64,000 bases of DNA from Sinomonas susongensis (GTDB taxonomy: Bacteria; Actinomycetota; Actinomycetes; Actinomycetales; Micrococcaceae): assembly GCF_005877005.1 (NCBI RefSeq), contig NZ_SSNH01000007.1, forward strand, positions 124,001 through 188,000, given 5' to 3'. The translations under genes and the position numbers were made by a program. A model generated the notes under the pieces. The model saw only the letters and a list, made by a program, of their open reading frames with translations. It had not been told where the DNA came from and did not search any database. Below are positions 51,702-63,660 of this stretch, piece after piece. Every line of letters begins with the position of its first letter. The first letter of the stretch is position 1.

Positions 51702-51890
51702 TAGGCTGGTTGACCGTCTGGCACGTCGCGTGTCTGTCTCTTCTCATGTGCCACATTCCCTGTGCAGGTCTCCTGTGTGGGGCTGTGTCCTGAAGGCAGC
51801 GCGGATGGCAGCTGATGGCAGCAACGGGCCGAAGCTCTCCCACCTGGAGGCCAGGAATCACACAAGCCGTTGCGCAACGAAAGGAACCAC
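51702..51890 (+). other. rpsD leader region
   Basis: This 189-base gap starts with a TAGGCT -10-like hexamer (51702-51707) right after rarA and runs to the rpsD GTG. It contains TGGCAC/GTGCCA complementarity near its 5' end and no ORF with a ribosome-binding site. In other bacteria S4 represses its own mRNA through the leader, so this is a candidate site. Confidence 0.4.
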
Positions 51891-52514
51891 GTGTCGAGCA
51901 CTCGTGCCCGCCGTCAGACGCGTCTCTCGCGCTCTCTCGGCCTCGCCCTCACCCCCAAGGCCGCCAAGTACATGGAGCGCCGCCCGTACGGCCCCGGTGA
52001 GCACGGCCGCGCCCGCAAGAAGCAGGACTCGGACTACGCAGTCCGCCTCCGCGAGAAGCAGCGCCTCCGCGCGCAGTACGGCATCCGCGAGGCGCAGATG
52101 GCGCGCGCGTTCGAGGAGGCCAAGCGCACCAAGGGCCTGACCGGTGAGAACCTCATCGAGCTCCTCGAGATGCGTCTCGACGCGCTCGTGCTCCGCGCAG
52201 GCTTCGCCCGTACGATCGCCCAGGCCCGCCAGCTCGTTGTGCACCGCCACATCACTGTCGACGGCCAGCGGGTCGACCGCCCGTCGTTCCGCGTCGCCGA
52301 GGGCCAGCTCATCAGCGTCCACGAGCGCTCCGAGACCATGGCGCCCTTCCAGGTCGCCGCAGCCGGTGCCCACCGCGACGTCCTCCCGGCCGTTCCGGGC
52401 TACCTCGACGTCAAGCTCGAGGCCCTCCAGGCGCGTCTCGTGCGCCGCCCGAAGCGCTCCGAGATCCCCGTGACCTGCGAGGAGCAGCTCGTCGTCGAGT
52501 ACTACGCGCGCTGA
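51891..52514 (+). CDS. rpsD: 30S ribosomal protein S4
   Basis: A 207-residue S4. It contains SRSLGLALTPKAAKYMERRPYGPGEHGRAR, the conserved GLTGENLIELLEMRLDALVLRAGFARTIAQARQLVVHRHITVDGQRVDRPSF (S4 RNA-binding domain) and the terminal VEYYAR. The N-terminal zinc cysteines of some S4 proteins are absent, as usual in this group. S4 is a primary binder of 16S rRNA. GTG 51891 follows AAAGGAACCAC. Standing alone rather than in the alpha operon is normal for Micrococcales. Confidence 0.96.
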   Translation: MSSTRARRQTRLSRSLGLALTPKAAKYMERRPYGPGEHGRARKKQDSDYAVRLREKQRLRAQYGIREAQMARAFEEAKRTKGLTGENLIELLEMRLDALVLRAGFARTIAQARQLVVHRHITVDGQRVDRPSFRVAEGQLISVHERSETMAPFQVAAAGAHRDVLPAVPGYLDVKLEALQARLVRRPKRSEIPVTCEEQLVVEYYAR

Positions 52515-52567
52515 TCCTCCCCCGACCTCAGTTCGACCCGGCAGGATCGAACGCCAAGGTCGGCAGC

Positions 52568-52600
52568 AAGGAGCCCGCGGCCGAGTGCCGCGGGCTCCTT
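52568..52600 (+). terminator. Intrinsic terminator of rpsD
   Basis: A 13-bp perfect stem (52568-52580 with 52588-52600), a seven-base loop, and CTTTG after it, 53 bases past the rpsD stop. This is the cleanest short-loop terminator in the window. Confidence 0.85.
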
Positions 52601-52683
52601 TGTGCGTGAGCGGGAGCTGAAGACAACCACTGTAATAAGGTAGCCAAGGGATGCCGTCGGGCAGTCCTGTGAGGAGGAACCCT

Positions 52684-53064
52684 GTGTCCGGAGCCGACAT
52701 CGCCGGCCTCATCGCTGCCGGCGTGTTCGCCGTGCTGGTTGCGTTGCTCGCAGTGCCGATCATCAAACTCGGCCGCGTGTTCGACGAGCTGCGGGCCTCG
52801 ATCCGGACACTCGCCGATGGCGCCACCCCGCTCATGGACGAAGTGACATCCACGGTGTCGACGACTCACGAGCAGCTCCGGAAGGTCGACGGAATCGCGG
52901 CCAACGTCTCCGACGCGACCGCGAACGTCTCAGCCCTGTCCTCGCTCGTCGCCGCTACCATCGGTTCGCCCCTCGTCAAGGTCGCCTCGTTCACCTACGG
53001 GGTCAGGACGGCGTGGGCCCAGCGGGGGAGCACAGCGAGGCCCTCGGGGCGCCGAAGCCGTTGA
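52684..53064 (+). CDS. DUF948-type membrane-anchored protein
   Basis: A 126-residue protein with a single N-terminal transmembrane helix (IAGLIAAGVFAVLVALLAVPII, residues ~6-27) and then a helical region (VFDELRASIRTLADGATPLMDEVTSTVSTTHEQLRKVDGIAANVSDATANVSALSSLV) matching the DUF948 pattern. The function is unknown. GTG 52684 is preceded by AGGAGG six bases upstream, so this start is firm. It and the next small membrane protein sit between rpsD and alaS, as in many Micrococcales. Confidence 0.85.
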   Translation: MSGADIAGLIAAGVFAVLVALLAVPIIKLGRVFDELRASIRTLADGATPLMDEVTSTVSTTHEQLRKVDGIAANVSDATANVSALSSLVAATIGSPLVKVASFTYGVRTAWAQRGSTARPSGRRSR

Positions 53065-53108
53065 CAGGGCCTACGACAGAAGCCACGGGACAAGGAACGG
53101 GGAATGGC

Positions 53109-53321
53109 ATGAGGAGTCTGATCTGGCTCTCCGTCGGGGTGGCCGTCGGCGTGGTCGCCTACCGCGCCGCACAGCAGCTCCGCGACGAGCCATCGAAGGG
53201 CGGCCTCAACCGGGCCGTGAACCGGTTCGCCGACGGTGCCGCACACTTCGCGGAGGACGTCCGGCGGGCGATGGCAACGAGGGAAGGCGAACTCCGCAGC
53301 GCCCTGGGCATCGAGGCCTGA
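53109..53321 (+). CDS. Small membrane-associated protein upstream of alaS
   Basis: A 70-residue protein: one hydrophobic helix (LIWLSVGVAVGVVAYRAA) followed by an amphipathic helical tail (GGLNRAVNRFADGAAHFAEDVRRAMATREGELRSAL). It resembles the small conserved ORF found between the DUF948 gene and alaS in Arthrobacter relatives; I know no function. GGAACGGGGA precedes ATG 53109. It is probably cotranscribed with the DUF948 gene 44 bases upstream. Confidence 0.75.
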   Translation: MRSLIWLSVGVAVGVVAYRAAQQLRDEPSKGGLNRAVNRFADGAAHFAEDVRRAMATREGELRSALGIEA

Positions 53322-53369
53322 GCACGCCCGTTCGCGGCCGAGAGGCCGTTCGGGGCACAATGGACCGTT

Positions 53370-53388
53370 GCGGTGGCACACCCACCGC
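53370..53388 (+). promoter_or_regulatory. Hairpin in the alaS leader
   Basis: GCGGTGG (53370-53376) pairs with CCACCGC (53382-53388) across a five-base loop, 60 bases before the alaS start. It could be the end of the preceding transcript or a leader element; no U-run follows. Confidence 0.35.
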
Positions 53389-53447
53389 GCCGACACCACG
53401 CGCCAGAGCCGCGCGGTGGACAATTTGGAAGGGTTGAACAACTGGCC

Positions 53448-56126
53448 ATGAAGTCGCACGAGATCACTCGACGCTGGGTCGACTACTTCGTCAGCAAGGG
53501 GCACACGGCGGTGCCCTCGGCGTCGCTCGTCTCCAGCGATCCCTCGCTGCTCTTCACGGTTGCGGGCATGGTCCCGTTCATCCCGTACCTGACCGCCCGG
53601 GAAGAGGCGCCCTTCCGGCGTGCCACGAGCGTCCAGAAGTGCATCCGCACGGGCGACATCGAGGAGGTCGGCAAGACCGCCCGGCACGGCACGTTCTTCC
53701 AGATGTGCGGAAACTTCTCGTTCGGCGACTACTTCAAGGAAGACGCGATCAAGTTCGCGTACGAGTTGCTCACCAAGAGCGTGGACGACGGCGGCTACGG
53801 CCTCCCAGCCGAGCGGCTGTGGGTCACGGTCTACGAGGAGGACGACGAGGCCGAGCGGCTGTGGCTCGCCAACACTGCCATCCCTTCCGAGCGCATCCAG
53901 CGCATGGGCAAGAGCGACAACTACTGGTCCACGGGCCAGCCCGGCCCTGCCGGCCCCTGCTCGGAGATCTACTACGACCGCGGGCCTGCCTACGGGATCG
54001 AAGGCGGCCCCGCGGCCGACGACAACCGATACGTCGAGATCTGGAACCTCGTGTTCATGCAGTACCAGATCGAGAACGTGCGGTCGAAGGTCGAATTCGA
54101 CATCGTCGGGGAACTGCCGAAGAAGAACATCGACACGGGCCTCGGCATGGAGCGCCTCGCCATGATCCTCCAGGGCGTCGAGAACATGTACGAGACCGAC
54201 CAGGTGCGCCCGGTCATCGACAAGGCGTCCGAGCTCTCCGGCAAGGAGTACACGTCCGCGGAGACCGACAAGGACCCGCACCACACCGACGACGTCCGGA
54301 TGCGCGTCGTCGCCGACCACGTCCGCTCGGCCCTCATGCTCATCGCCGACGGCGTGAGCCCCTCGAATGAGGGACGCGGCTACGTCCTGCGCCGCCTGAT
54401 CCGCCGGGCCGTCCGCGCCATGCGCCTGCTAGGCGTCGAGAAGCCGGTGCTCCCCGAGCTGCTGCCCGCCTCGCGGGACGCGATGAAGGGCGTCTACCCG
54501 CAGGTGGAGAAGGATTTCGACCGGATCAGCCGGATCGCGTATGCCGAGGAGAAGGCCTTCCTCAGGACGATCGCCGCCGGTACGGCCCGACTCGACGAAG
54601 CGGTGCGGCTGTCGAAGGCGTCGGGAAGCGCCCTCTCGGGCGAGGAGGCCTTCACCCTGCACGACACCTACGGGTTCCCCATCGACCTGACCCTCGAGAT
54701 GGCCGAAGAGGCCGGCGTCAGGGTGGACGAGTCGGGGTTCCGTGCCCTCATGGAGGACCAGCGGAGGCGCGCGCGGGCGGACGCCAAGGAGAAGAAGAGC
54801 GGGCACGCCGATCTCGGCGTGTTCCAGGAGCTGCTCGCCGAAGGACCCACGGTCTTCACCGGCTACACCGAGCTCGAGGGTGAGTCCCGCGTCCGCGGCC
54901 TCCTCACGCGCGGCAGCCAGATCAGCAGCGCCCCGACGGGGTCCGAGGTCGAGATCGTCCTCGAGGAGACGCCGTTCTACGCCGAGGCGGGTGGGCAGGC
55001 CGCCGACACCGGGCTCATCACGGGCGACGGATTCGTCGTCGAGGTCCTCGACGTCCAGCGCCCGGTCAAGGGGCTCAGCGTGCACAAGGGAATCGTCCGC
55101 GAAGGCGAACTTCCCTCCGCCGCCCTCGTGCGCACCGCCGTCGACCGCGAACGCCGGCATGCCGCCGAGCAGGCTCACACCGCGACGCACCTCGTCCACG
55201 CCGCGCTACGCCAGATCCTCGGGCCGGAGGCCGTCCAGCGCGGCTCGTTCAACAAGGCCGGGTACCTCCGGTTCGACTTCGCATGGGGCGAGCAGCTCAG
55301 CGGTGCCTCCCGCAGCGAGATCGAGGAGGTCGCGAACCTCGCGATCCGCGACAACTTCGCAGTGAACACGTCCGAGATGCCGCTCGCCGAGGCCAAGGCC
55401 GCGGGCGCGATGGCGCTCTTCGGCGAGAACTACGGCTCCCGAGTCCGAGTCGTCGAGATCAACGGCCCGTGGTCGATGGAGCTCTGCGGCGGCACGCACG
55501 TCGACTCGACCGCGCTCATCGGCTCGCTCACCCTGCTCGGCGAGCAGTCGGTCGGCTCGGGCAACCGCCGCGTCGAAGCGTTCGTGGGCCTGGATGCATT
55601 CCGCCACCAGGCCGCGGAGCGCGCCCTCGTGTCCGAGCTCACCGAGATGTTCAAGGTTCCCTCGGGCCAGCTCGCCGAGCGCATCGGCTCCACCCTCGCG
55701 AAGCTCAAGAACGCCGAGAAGGAGCTCGAGCGACTCCGCAAGGAGAAGCTCGCTGCCTCCGCCGCGGCACTCGTCGGCACGGCGAAGGACGCAGCCGGGG
55801 TTCGCCTCATCACCCACGACGCCGGGGAGATCAGCTCGGCCGACGAGCTTCGGGGCCTCGCCCTCGACCTCCGTGCACGCCTGGGCAGTGGCGCGTCCGC
55901 CGTCGCGGTCGCCGGTGTCGCGAACGGGCGGCCGGTCGTGCTCGTGGCAACGAACGAGGCAGCCCGGGAAGCCGGCGTCAAGGCCGGCGCCCTGGTGCGC
56001 ACCGCAGCAGCGGTCCTCGAGGGCGGAGGCGGAGGCAAGGACGACATCGCCCAGGGCGGCGGCACGGACGCCTCCAAGGTCGTCGAGGCCCTGAGCGCCG
56101 TTTCGACGGCCGTGGCAGCCCGCTGA
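53448..56126 (+). CDS. alaS: Alanyl-tRNA synthetase
   Basis: An 892-residue class II enzyme. The catalytic domain has KCIRTGDIEEVGKTARHGTFFQMCGNFSFGDYFKE near residue 65-98. The editing domain carries HTATHLVHAALRQILG near 578 and CGGTHVDSTALIG near 681, the zinc/editing motifs. A C-Ala DHHA1-like domain ends the protein with GGGGGKDDIAQGGGTDASK. It charges tRNA-Ala and clears Ser/Gly mischarges. ATG 53448 begins at MKSHEITRRWVDYF; no good Shine-Dalgarno is visible. Confidence 0.96.
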   Translation: MKSHEITRRWVDYFVSKGHTAVPSASLVSSDPSLLFTVAGMVPFIPYLTAREEAPFRRATSVQKCIRTGDIEEVGKTARHGTFFQMCGNFSFGDYFKEDAIKFAYELLTKSVDDGGYGLPAERLWVTVYEEDDEAERLWLANTAIPSERIQRMGKSDNYWSTGQPGPAGPCSEIYYDRGPAYGIEGGPAADDNRYVEIWNLVFMQYQIENVRSKVEFDIVGELPKKNIDTGLGMERLAMILQGVENMYETDQVRPVIDKASELSGKEYTSAETDKDPHHTDDVRMRVVADHVRSALMLIADGVSPSNEGRGYVLRRLIRRAVRAMRLLGVEKPVLPELLPASRDAMKGVYPQVEKDFDRISRIAYAEEKAFLRTIAAGTARLDEAVRLSKASGSALSGEEAFTLHDTYGFPIDLTLEMAEEAGVRVDESGFRALMEDQRRRARADAKEKKSGHADLGVFQELLAEGPTVFTGYTELEGESRVRGLLTRGSQISSAPTGSEVEIVLEETPFYAEAGGQAADTGLITGDGFVVEVLDVQRPVKGLSVHKGIVREGELPSAALVRTAVDRERRHAAEQAHTATHLVHAALRQILGPEAVQRGSFNKAGYLRFDFAWGEQLSGASRSEIEEVANLAIRDNFAVNTSEMPLAEAKAAGAMALFGENYGSRVRVVEINGPWSMELCGGTHVDSTALIGSLTLLGEQSVGSGNRRVEAFVGLDAFRHQAAERALVSELTEMFKVPSGQLAERIGSTLAKLKNAEKELERLRKEKLAASAAALVGTAKDAAGVRLITHDAGEISSADELRGLALDLRARLGSGASAVAVAGVANGRPVVLVATNEAAREAGVKAGALVRTAAAVLEGGGGGKDDIAQGGGTDASKVVEALSAVSTAVAAR

Positions 56127-56136
56127 AGGACGCAGA

Positions 56137-56697
56137 ATGTCCCTCGGAGCTCCTGACCAGCAGCCCCCGGCGTTCCGCCGCGGGGTGCGGCTGGGCGTCG
56201 ACGTCGGGACTGTCCGCGTCGGGCTCGCCGCCTGCGACCCGGATGGGATCCTTGCAAGCCCTGTCCGGACCCTCGACAGGGACCCCAAGAAGAACCAGGA
56301 CGTCCGCGCGGTCGCCCGGGAAGCAGCCGAGCGGGGCGCGGTCCAAGTGTTCGTCGGACTGCCCCGGGGGCTGAGCGGGACCGAATCGGCATCGGCTGCG
56401 ATGGCGCGGAGCTTCGCACGGCTCCTCGCCGACCGCTTGGCCGCGGACGGTTCGGAATGCGAGGTCCGCTTGGTCGATGAGAGATTCACCACGGTCGAAG
56501 CACACCGGAACCTTCGCTCGGCTGGCCTGTCCACCCGAGATCACCGTAGAGTGGTGGATCAGGTGGCCGCCGTCGGCATCCTCGAGCATGCCCTGAACCT
56601 GCTCAAGAACAGTCGCGGCGAAACCGGAGAACTTGTGCCGCCAGCGGCGGAGCACGGTGGGGGGATCCGCCGAGACGACCCGAACAGGAGTGCGTAG
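56137..56697 (+). CDS. ruvX: Putative pre-16S rRNA nuclease / Holliday junction resolvase YqgF
   Basis: A 186-residue RNase H-like protein. The marks are RLGVDVGTVRVGLAACDPDGILASPV near residue 17, VFVGLPRGLSGTES near 86 and VRLVDERFTTVEAHRNLR near 121, with conserved acidic residues. It is annotated variously as RuvX resolvase or pre-16S rRNA processing nuclease. It starts ten bases after alaS and ends five before mltG, the typical actinobacterial order. The ~25-residue C-terminal tail is not conserved. Confidence 0.93.
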   Translation: MSLGAPDQQPPAFRRGVRLGVDVGTVRVGLAACDPDGILASPVRTLDRDPKKNQDVRAVAREAAERGAVQVFVGLPRGLSGTESASAAMARSFARLLADRLAADGSECEVRLVDERFTTVEAHRNLRSAGLSTRDHRRVVDQVAAVGILEHALNLLKNSRGETGELVPPAAEHGGGIRRDDPNRSA

Positions 56698-56702
56698 CCA
56701 GG

Positions 56703-58688
56703 ATGGACCCTCAGGACCATGAGACCCGGCCCACGTCTGACCGGCCTCTGACGCGCCGCGAGCTGAGGGCTCGGGAGCGTGAAGTGACCGAGACGCAGCA
56801 GCGGAAGCAGTCCGCGTCGAATCCGACGCCCGCGCCCACCGCCGGGCCGACGGCGTCGCCGCACCGCCCGCCGTCGACCGTGCCGACAGCCCAGACTCCC
56901 ACCGTTGTGCCCTCTGACGAGGGCGAACGGGTCGGGAGCCGGACAGAGGCCACCCCGACGACGCCGGGCAGCGCTGCCGCAGCTGCGCGCACGCGCCCGC
57001 GCACCGGCCGCACCCTCGCCGACTGGCCCGCTCCCGTGCCCGCCTCGGCCAGCTACCTCGCCGTCAGGGGAGAGCCCGTGTACGAGGCCGAAGAACGCGT
57101 GGCGCGTGGACTTCGGCGCCCCACCAACCCGGCCTCAGGCAAGGACGCCCAGACGACCCGGTTCCTGCCGGCCGTCGATCCGGCCTCCTCCAGCGCGCGC
57201 GCTGAGGCGCCTGAATCGGCCGTGCCAGGTGCCGGGATGCGCCAGGGCCGCGATGCCGAGGGGAGGAGCCTCGCGGCAACCGGTGCGTCGGAGGCAGGCG
57301 ACGCCGGAGGCTCCGTCCTCAAGCGCGCCAAGGCGGTGCGGGCCGCCGCTGCACCACTGGATGCGTCCGCTGCTCCGCGAGCCGCGGGCGACACCGCCGC
57401 CTGGGACGCCCAGCCCGACGAGGGCCTAGACGGCCGCCATCGGAACGCAGCCCTCCGCCATCAGGCCGGCTCCAGTGTCGACGTCGCCGATCCGGGCAGC
57501 GCGGTCGCCGGTGAGCCCGACGTCGTAGCTGCCGCTGACACCCTCCTTGCGGAGCCGGTGCCCCCGGTCGGCCCGGACGATTCCACGGTGCACGAGGCGG
57601 TCTTCGCCTCGGCCGAAGTGGTGAAGGCGCCCCGTCGCCGCTCGCGGCAGTTCAAGGCGATCATCTCCATGACGATCGCGCTGGCCCTCATCGTGGGCGC
57701 GTGCTTCCTCGGTGCGGCCGTGCTCCGCCCGCTCCTCGGCATGGACAAGGTGACGGACTACCCTGGTCCGGGCACGGGCCAGGTCAGCATCACGGTGCAG
57801 CCGGGGTCGGGGCCGCGGGCCGTGGCGGACGAGCTGCAGAAGGACGGCGTGATCGCGGATGCGGACACGTTCCTCAACGCGTTCGCAAGCACGGGGGCCA
57901 GCCTCCACCCGGGCGACTACACGTTCAAGAAGCAGATGAAGTCCTCCGACGCGGCAGCAGTCCTCGGAGGCGACACTGCCAAGGTCATCTACTTCGCCCT
58001 GAGCGCGGGGCTCCGTGTCAGCGACTCGCTCGCCACGATCGCCCAGTCGGCAGGTGTGAACCTGGGCGACCTCAACACCCTCAACAGCCAGCCCCAGCAG
58101 TTCGGGCTGCCCGCGAAGGCGAAGAACCTCGAGGGCTACCTGGCCCCGGGCGAGTACAGGTTCCCCGTGGGGACGTCCGCGAAGGACATCATCACCAAGC
58201 TCGTCTCGACGACCACGGACGAGCTCAAGCAGGACGGCATCACGGACCCGAACCAGCAGTACCAGGTCCTCACCGTCGCGAGCATCGTCCAGGCCGAGGG
58301 CGGCCAGGCCGACTACGGCAACGTGGCCGGCGCCATCTACAACCGCCTCAAGCCGAACGACCAGACCAACGGCCTCATCCAGTCCGACGCCACGGTCACG
58401 TACGGGCTGGGCACCAAGACCGTCCAGCTCACCGATGCCCAGAAGGCGGACGCGAGCAACCCGTACAACACCTACGTGCACGCCGGTCTCCCGCCCGGAC
58501 CGATTGGCTCGCCGGGCTCCAAGGCCGTAGCGGCCGCGGCCCATCCGACGTCGAACGACTACCTCTTCTGGGTCACGGTCAACCTCGCCACAGGTGAGAC
58601 CAAGTTCGCGAAGACGTACGCCGAGCACCAAGCGAACGTTGCCCAGTACCAGCAGTGGTGCACCGCGAACCCCGGGAAGTGCCAGTGA
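56703..58688 (+). CDS. mltG: Endolytic transglycosylase MltG
   Basis: A 661-residue membrane protein. Residues 1-~305 are a long low-complexity cytosolic region rich in Ala, Pro, Thr and Arg. A single transmembrane helix (AIISMTIALALIVGACFLGAAVL) lies near 320-342. The extracytoplasmic YceG domain has VQPGSGPRAVADELQKDGVI, the catalytic Glu in VASIVQAEGGQADY near 527, and PYNTYVHAGLPPGPIGSPG near 587. It cuts nascent peptidoglycan strands and is thought to set glycan length. It overlaps the aroE GTG by four bases. Confidence 0.93.
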   Translation: MDPQDHETRPTSDRPLTRRELRAREREVTETQQRKQSASNPTPAPTAGPTASPHRPPSTVPTAQTPTVVPSDEGERVGSRTEATPTTPGSAAAAARTRPRTGRTLADWPAPVPASASYLAVRGEPVYEAEERVARGLRRPTNPASGKDAQTTRFLPAVDPASSSARAEAPESAVPGAGMRQGRDAEGRSLAATGASEAGDAGGSVLKRAKAVRAAAAPLDASAAPRAAGDTAAWDAQPDEGLDGRHRNAALRHQAGSSVDVADPGSAVAGEPDVVAAADTLLAEPVPPVGPDDSTVHEAVFASAEVVKAPRRRSRQFKAIISMTIALALIVGACFLGAAVLRPLLGMDKVTDYPGPGTGQVSITVQPGSGPRAVADELQKDGVIADADTFLNAFASTGASLHPGDYTFKKQMKSSDAAAVLGGDTAKVIYFALSAGLRVSDSLATIAQSAGVNLGDLNTLNSQPQQFGLPAKAKNLEGYLAPGEYRFPVGTSAKDIITKLVSTTTDELKQDGITDPNQQYQVLTVASIVQAEGGQADYGNVAGAIYNRLKPNDQTNGLIQSDATVTYGLGTKTVQLTDAQKADASNPYNTYVHAGLPPGPIGSPGSKAVAAAAHPTSNDYLFWVTVNLATGETKFAKTYAEHQANVAQYQQWCTANPGKCQ

Positions 58689-59560
58689 CCTCAGGCAGGC
58701 GTCGGGCGGCCGTCCTCGGCCATCCGATCGGCCATTCGCGGTCGCCTGCGCTCCATCGCGCCGCGTACGAGGCCCTGGGCGTGGACATCGAGTACGTGTC
58801 CTTCGACCTCGTCCCGGACCAGCTCGGCGACTTTGTCCGAAAGGTCCGGGGCGAGGACGGCTGGTGCGGGCTTTCCGTGACGATGCCGCTCAAGGCCGCG
58901 CTCGTCGGGTCGATGGATCGGCTGGAAGGCAACGCCACGGTGCTCGGTGTCCTGAACACCGTCACGTTCGAACGGAGCTCGGGGAGGCTCGCGCTCGTCG
59001 GCCACAACACCGACGTCGCGGGCATCGTCGAGGCCCTTCGGCATGCCGGAGTCGTGCGGGCTGCCGCACCCGTCATCGTCGGGGCCGGCAACACTGCCCT
59101 CGCCGCCGTCGCAGCGATCTCCGAGCTGGGGGCGGCGGCGGTGCGCTTCCTCGTCCGCGACCCCAGCCGAGCGGCCGAGGCGGCAGCCCTCGCAGAGCGG
59201 CTCGGCCTCGCCGTCGCCCTTGAGCCCATCGAAGGCGGTGCTGCCGCCCTGGCTGCCGCCGACGTCGTCGTTAGCACTCTGCCTCCACGCGCTGCCGATG
59301 CCCTGGCGGGGGAGCTGGCAGCGCAGGCGGCCGACGACGGCGTCACCGGCGTCCTGCTCGACGTCGCCTACGACCCATGGCCGAGCCGCCTCGGAGAGGC
59401 GTGGGAAGCACGCGGCGGGCGCACCCTGCATGGGCTCGAGATGCTCGTGTACCAGGCGGTCGAGCAGATCGTCCTCTTCACAGGACGAGAAGATGCGCGC
59501 CGCCTCGACGTCATAGATGTGATGTGTAACTCAGTTGGCCTTGCGCAGCGAGCTCGCTAG
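58685..59560 (+). CDS. aroE: Shikimate dehydrogenase
   Basis: A 291-residue enzyme. The shikimate site is [22 protein letters not shown] near residues 9-30, with the catalytic Lys in [12 protein letters not shown] near 66. The NADP fold is [16 protein letters not shown], and [11 protein letters not shown] with [19 protein letters not shown] closes the protein. It reduces 3-dehydroshikimate to shikimate in aromatic amino-acid synthesis. GTG 58685 overlaps the mltG stop (GTGA). It starts the aroE-aroC-aroK-aroB run. Confidence 0.93.
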   Translation: MTSGRRRAAVLGHPIGHSRSPALHRAAYEALGVDIEYVSFDLVPDQLGDFVRKVRGEDGWCGLSVTMPLKAALVGSMDRLEGNATVLGVLNTVTFERSSGRLALVGHNTDVAGIVEALRHAGVVRAAAPVIVGAGNTALAAVAAISELGAAAVRFLVRDPSRAAEAAALAERLGLAVALEPIEGGAAALAAADVVVSTLPPRAADALAGELAAQAADDGVTGVLLDVAYDPWPSRLGEAWEARGGRTLHGLEMLVYQAVEQIVLFTGREDARRLDVIDVMCNSVGLAQRAR

Positions 59561-59586
59561 CGGGGCCCCGTGGCAGGATGGATGGC

Positions 59587-60782
59587 ATGTTGCGTTGGTT
59601 GACCGCCGGGGAATCGCATGGTCCGGCACTCGTGGGGATCATCGAGGGGCTCCCGGCAGGCGTCGAGCTGACGAGTGAGGACGTCCGCCAGGCTCTCGCA
59701 CGGCGCCGTCTCGGCTACGGTCGCGGTGCCCGGATGAAGTTCGAGCAGGACGAGGTGACCCTCGTGGGCGGGGTCCGGCACGGCCTCACTCAGGGCGGAC
59801 CCGTCGCGATCCAGGTGGGCAACACCGAATGGCCCAAGTGGGAGCAGGTCATGGCGGCCGATCCCATCGACCCGGAGGCACTCGAAGGGGTAGCTCGGAA
59901 CGCTCCCCTGACCCGGCCGCGGCCGGGCCACGCAGACTTCACGGGGATGCAGAAGTACGGCTTCGACGAGGCCCGTCCGGTCCTCGAGCGCGCCTCGGCC
60001 CGCGAGACCGCGGCCCGAGTCGCCCTCGGCACCGTCGCCGCGAACTTCCTCCGCCAGCTCGGGGTCGAGCTTGTGAGCCACACGACGCAGATCGCGGCCG
60101 TCGCCGCTCCCGAGAACGCGCCGCTGCCGCTCCCGTCGGACGTCGACGCCCTGGACGCCGATCCGCTGCGCTGCTTCCATGCCGAAACCTCGACGGCTAT
60201 GGTCGCCGAGGTGGACGCCGCGCACAAGGAGGGCGAGACGCTCGGCGGCGTCGTCGAGGTGCTCGCGTATGGGCTGCCGCCCGGACTCGGGAGCTACGTC
60301 CATTGGGACCGCCGTCTCGACGCCAGGCTCGCCGCCGCGCTCATGGGCATTCAGGCCATCAAGGGCGTCGAGGTCGGCGACGGGTTCCGGACCGCGGCCC
60401 GGCGGGGTTCGCAGGCTCACGACGAGATCGTGCGCGACGCCTCCGGCAAGATCGTGCGCTCGACGAACCGTGCGGGCGGCATCGAGGGAGGGATGAGCAT
60501 CGGGGACGTGCTCCGCGTCCGCGCTGCGATGAAGCCCATCGCGACCGTCCCACGCGCGCTCGGCACGATCGACATCGCCACGGGCGAGGCCGCCAAGGCC
60601 CACCACCAGCGCTCGGACGTGTGCGCGGTGCCCGCAGCGGGCGTCGTCGCCGAGGCCATGGTCGCCCTCGTGCTGGCCCAGGCCGTGCTCGAGAAGTTCG
60701 GCGGGGACTCGGTCGGGGAGACCAGGCGCAACCTCGAATCCTTCCTCGCGAACATCCCTGCCGAGATGGACTCGATCACGCG

Positions 60783-60786
<4 letters not shown>
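59587..60786 (+). CDS. aroC: Chorismate synthase
   Basis: A 399-residue enzyme beginning [25 protein letters not shown], the family signature with the FMN-binding His. [38 protein letters not shown] and [16 protein letters not shown] are also present, with [26 protein letters not shown] near 300. It makes chorismate from EPSP using reduced FMN. ATG 59587 is preferred; an ATG three codons earlier is also in frame. It overlaps aroK (ATGA). Confidence 0.95.
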
Positions 60787-62966
<2,180 letters not shown>

Positions 62967-63019
62967 CGCCGGACCTGAGCGGGCGAGAGGCCCTCGGGGG
63001 AGTGCGGCTCTGCCACGGG

Positions 63020-63025
63020 TAGAAT
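63020..63025 (+). promoter_or_regulatory. -10 TAGAAT for efp
   Basis: TAGAAT lies 72 bases before the efp GTG in the 130-base gap after the TPR-like gene; it is the closest to TATAAT among the -10 elements here. No clear -35 is visible. Confidence 0.5.
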
Positions 63026-63096
63026 GGATCCCGGATTTCCGCGCGTGCGGCTGGCCCTGTCTCGGTGACGCCAGCACGCAGACATGAGAGGGATAC

Positions 63097-63660
63097 GTGG
63101 CAACGACCAACGACATCAAGAACGGCACCGTCCTGAAGATCGACGGCCAGCTCTGGAACGTCATCGAGTTCCAGCACGTGAAGCCGGGCAAGGGCGGCGC
63201 GTTCGTGCGCACGAAGATGCGCAACATCACTTCGGGCAAGGTGGTCGACCGCACGTTCAACGCCGGCGCGAAGATTGACACCGCCACCGTCGACCGCCGC
63301 GACTACCAGTACCTCTACAAGGACGGCAGCGACTTCGTGTTCATGGACACGGAGGACTACCACCAGATCACCATTCCGGGCGAGGCCGTCGGCAACGCCG
63401 CCAACTTCATGCTCGAGAACCAGACCGTGCTCATTGCGCTCAACGAGGGCTCGCCGCTCTACATCGAGCTCCCGCCGAGCGTGACCCTCGAGATCACGTA
63501 CACGGAGCCGGGCCTGCAGGGCGACCGGTCCTCCGCGGGCACCAAGCCCGCCACCCTCGAGACGGGCTACGAGATCCAGGTTCCGCTCTTCCTCGAGACG
63601 GGCACCAAGGTGAAGGTCGACACGCGCGACGGCAGCTACCTGGGACGTGTCAACGACTAG
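63097..63660 (+). CDS. efp: Translation elongation factor P
   Basis: A 187-residue EF-P. It shows [42 protein letters not shown], with the conserved loop Lys in PGKGGAF (near residue 32) that reaches the peptidyl transferase centre, then domains II and III ending in [16 protein letters not shown]. It rescues ribosomes stalled at polyproline. GTG 63097 follows AGAGGGATAC. The nusB GTG overlaps its TAG by one base. Several proteins in this window have Pro-rich stretches that would need it. Confidence 0.97.
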   Translation: MATTNDIKNGTVLKIDGQLWNVIEFQHVKPGKGGAFVRTKMRNITSGKVVDRTFNAGAKIDTATVDRRDYQYLYKDGSDFVFMDTEDYHQITIPGEAVGNAANFMLENQTVLIALNEGSPLYIELPPSVTLEITYTEPGLQGDRSSAGTKPATLETGYEIQVPLFLETGTKVKVDTRDGSYLGRVND

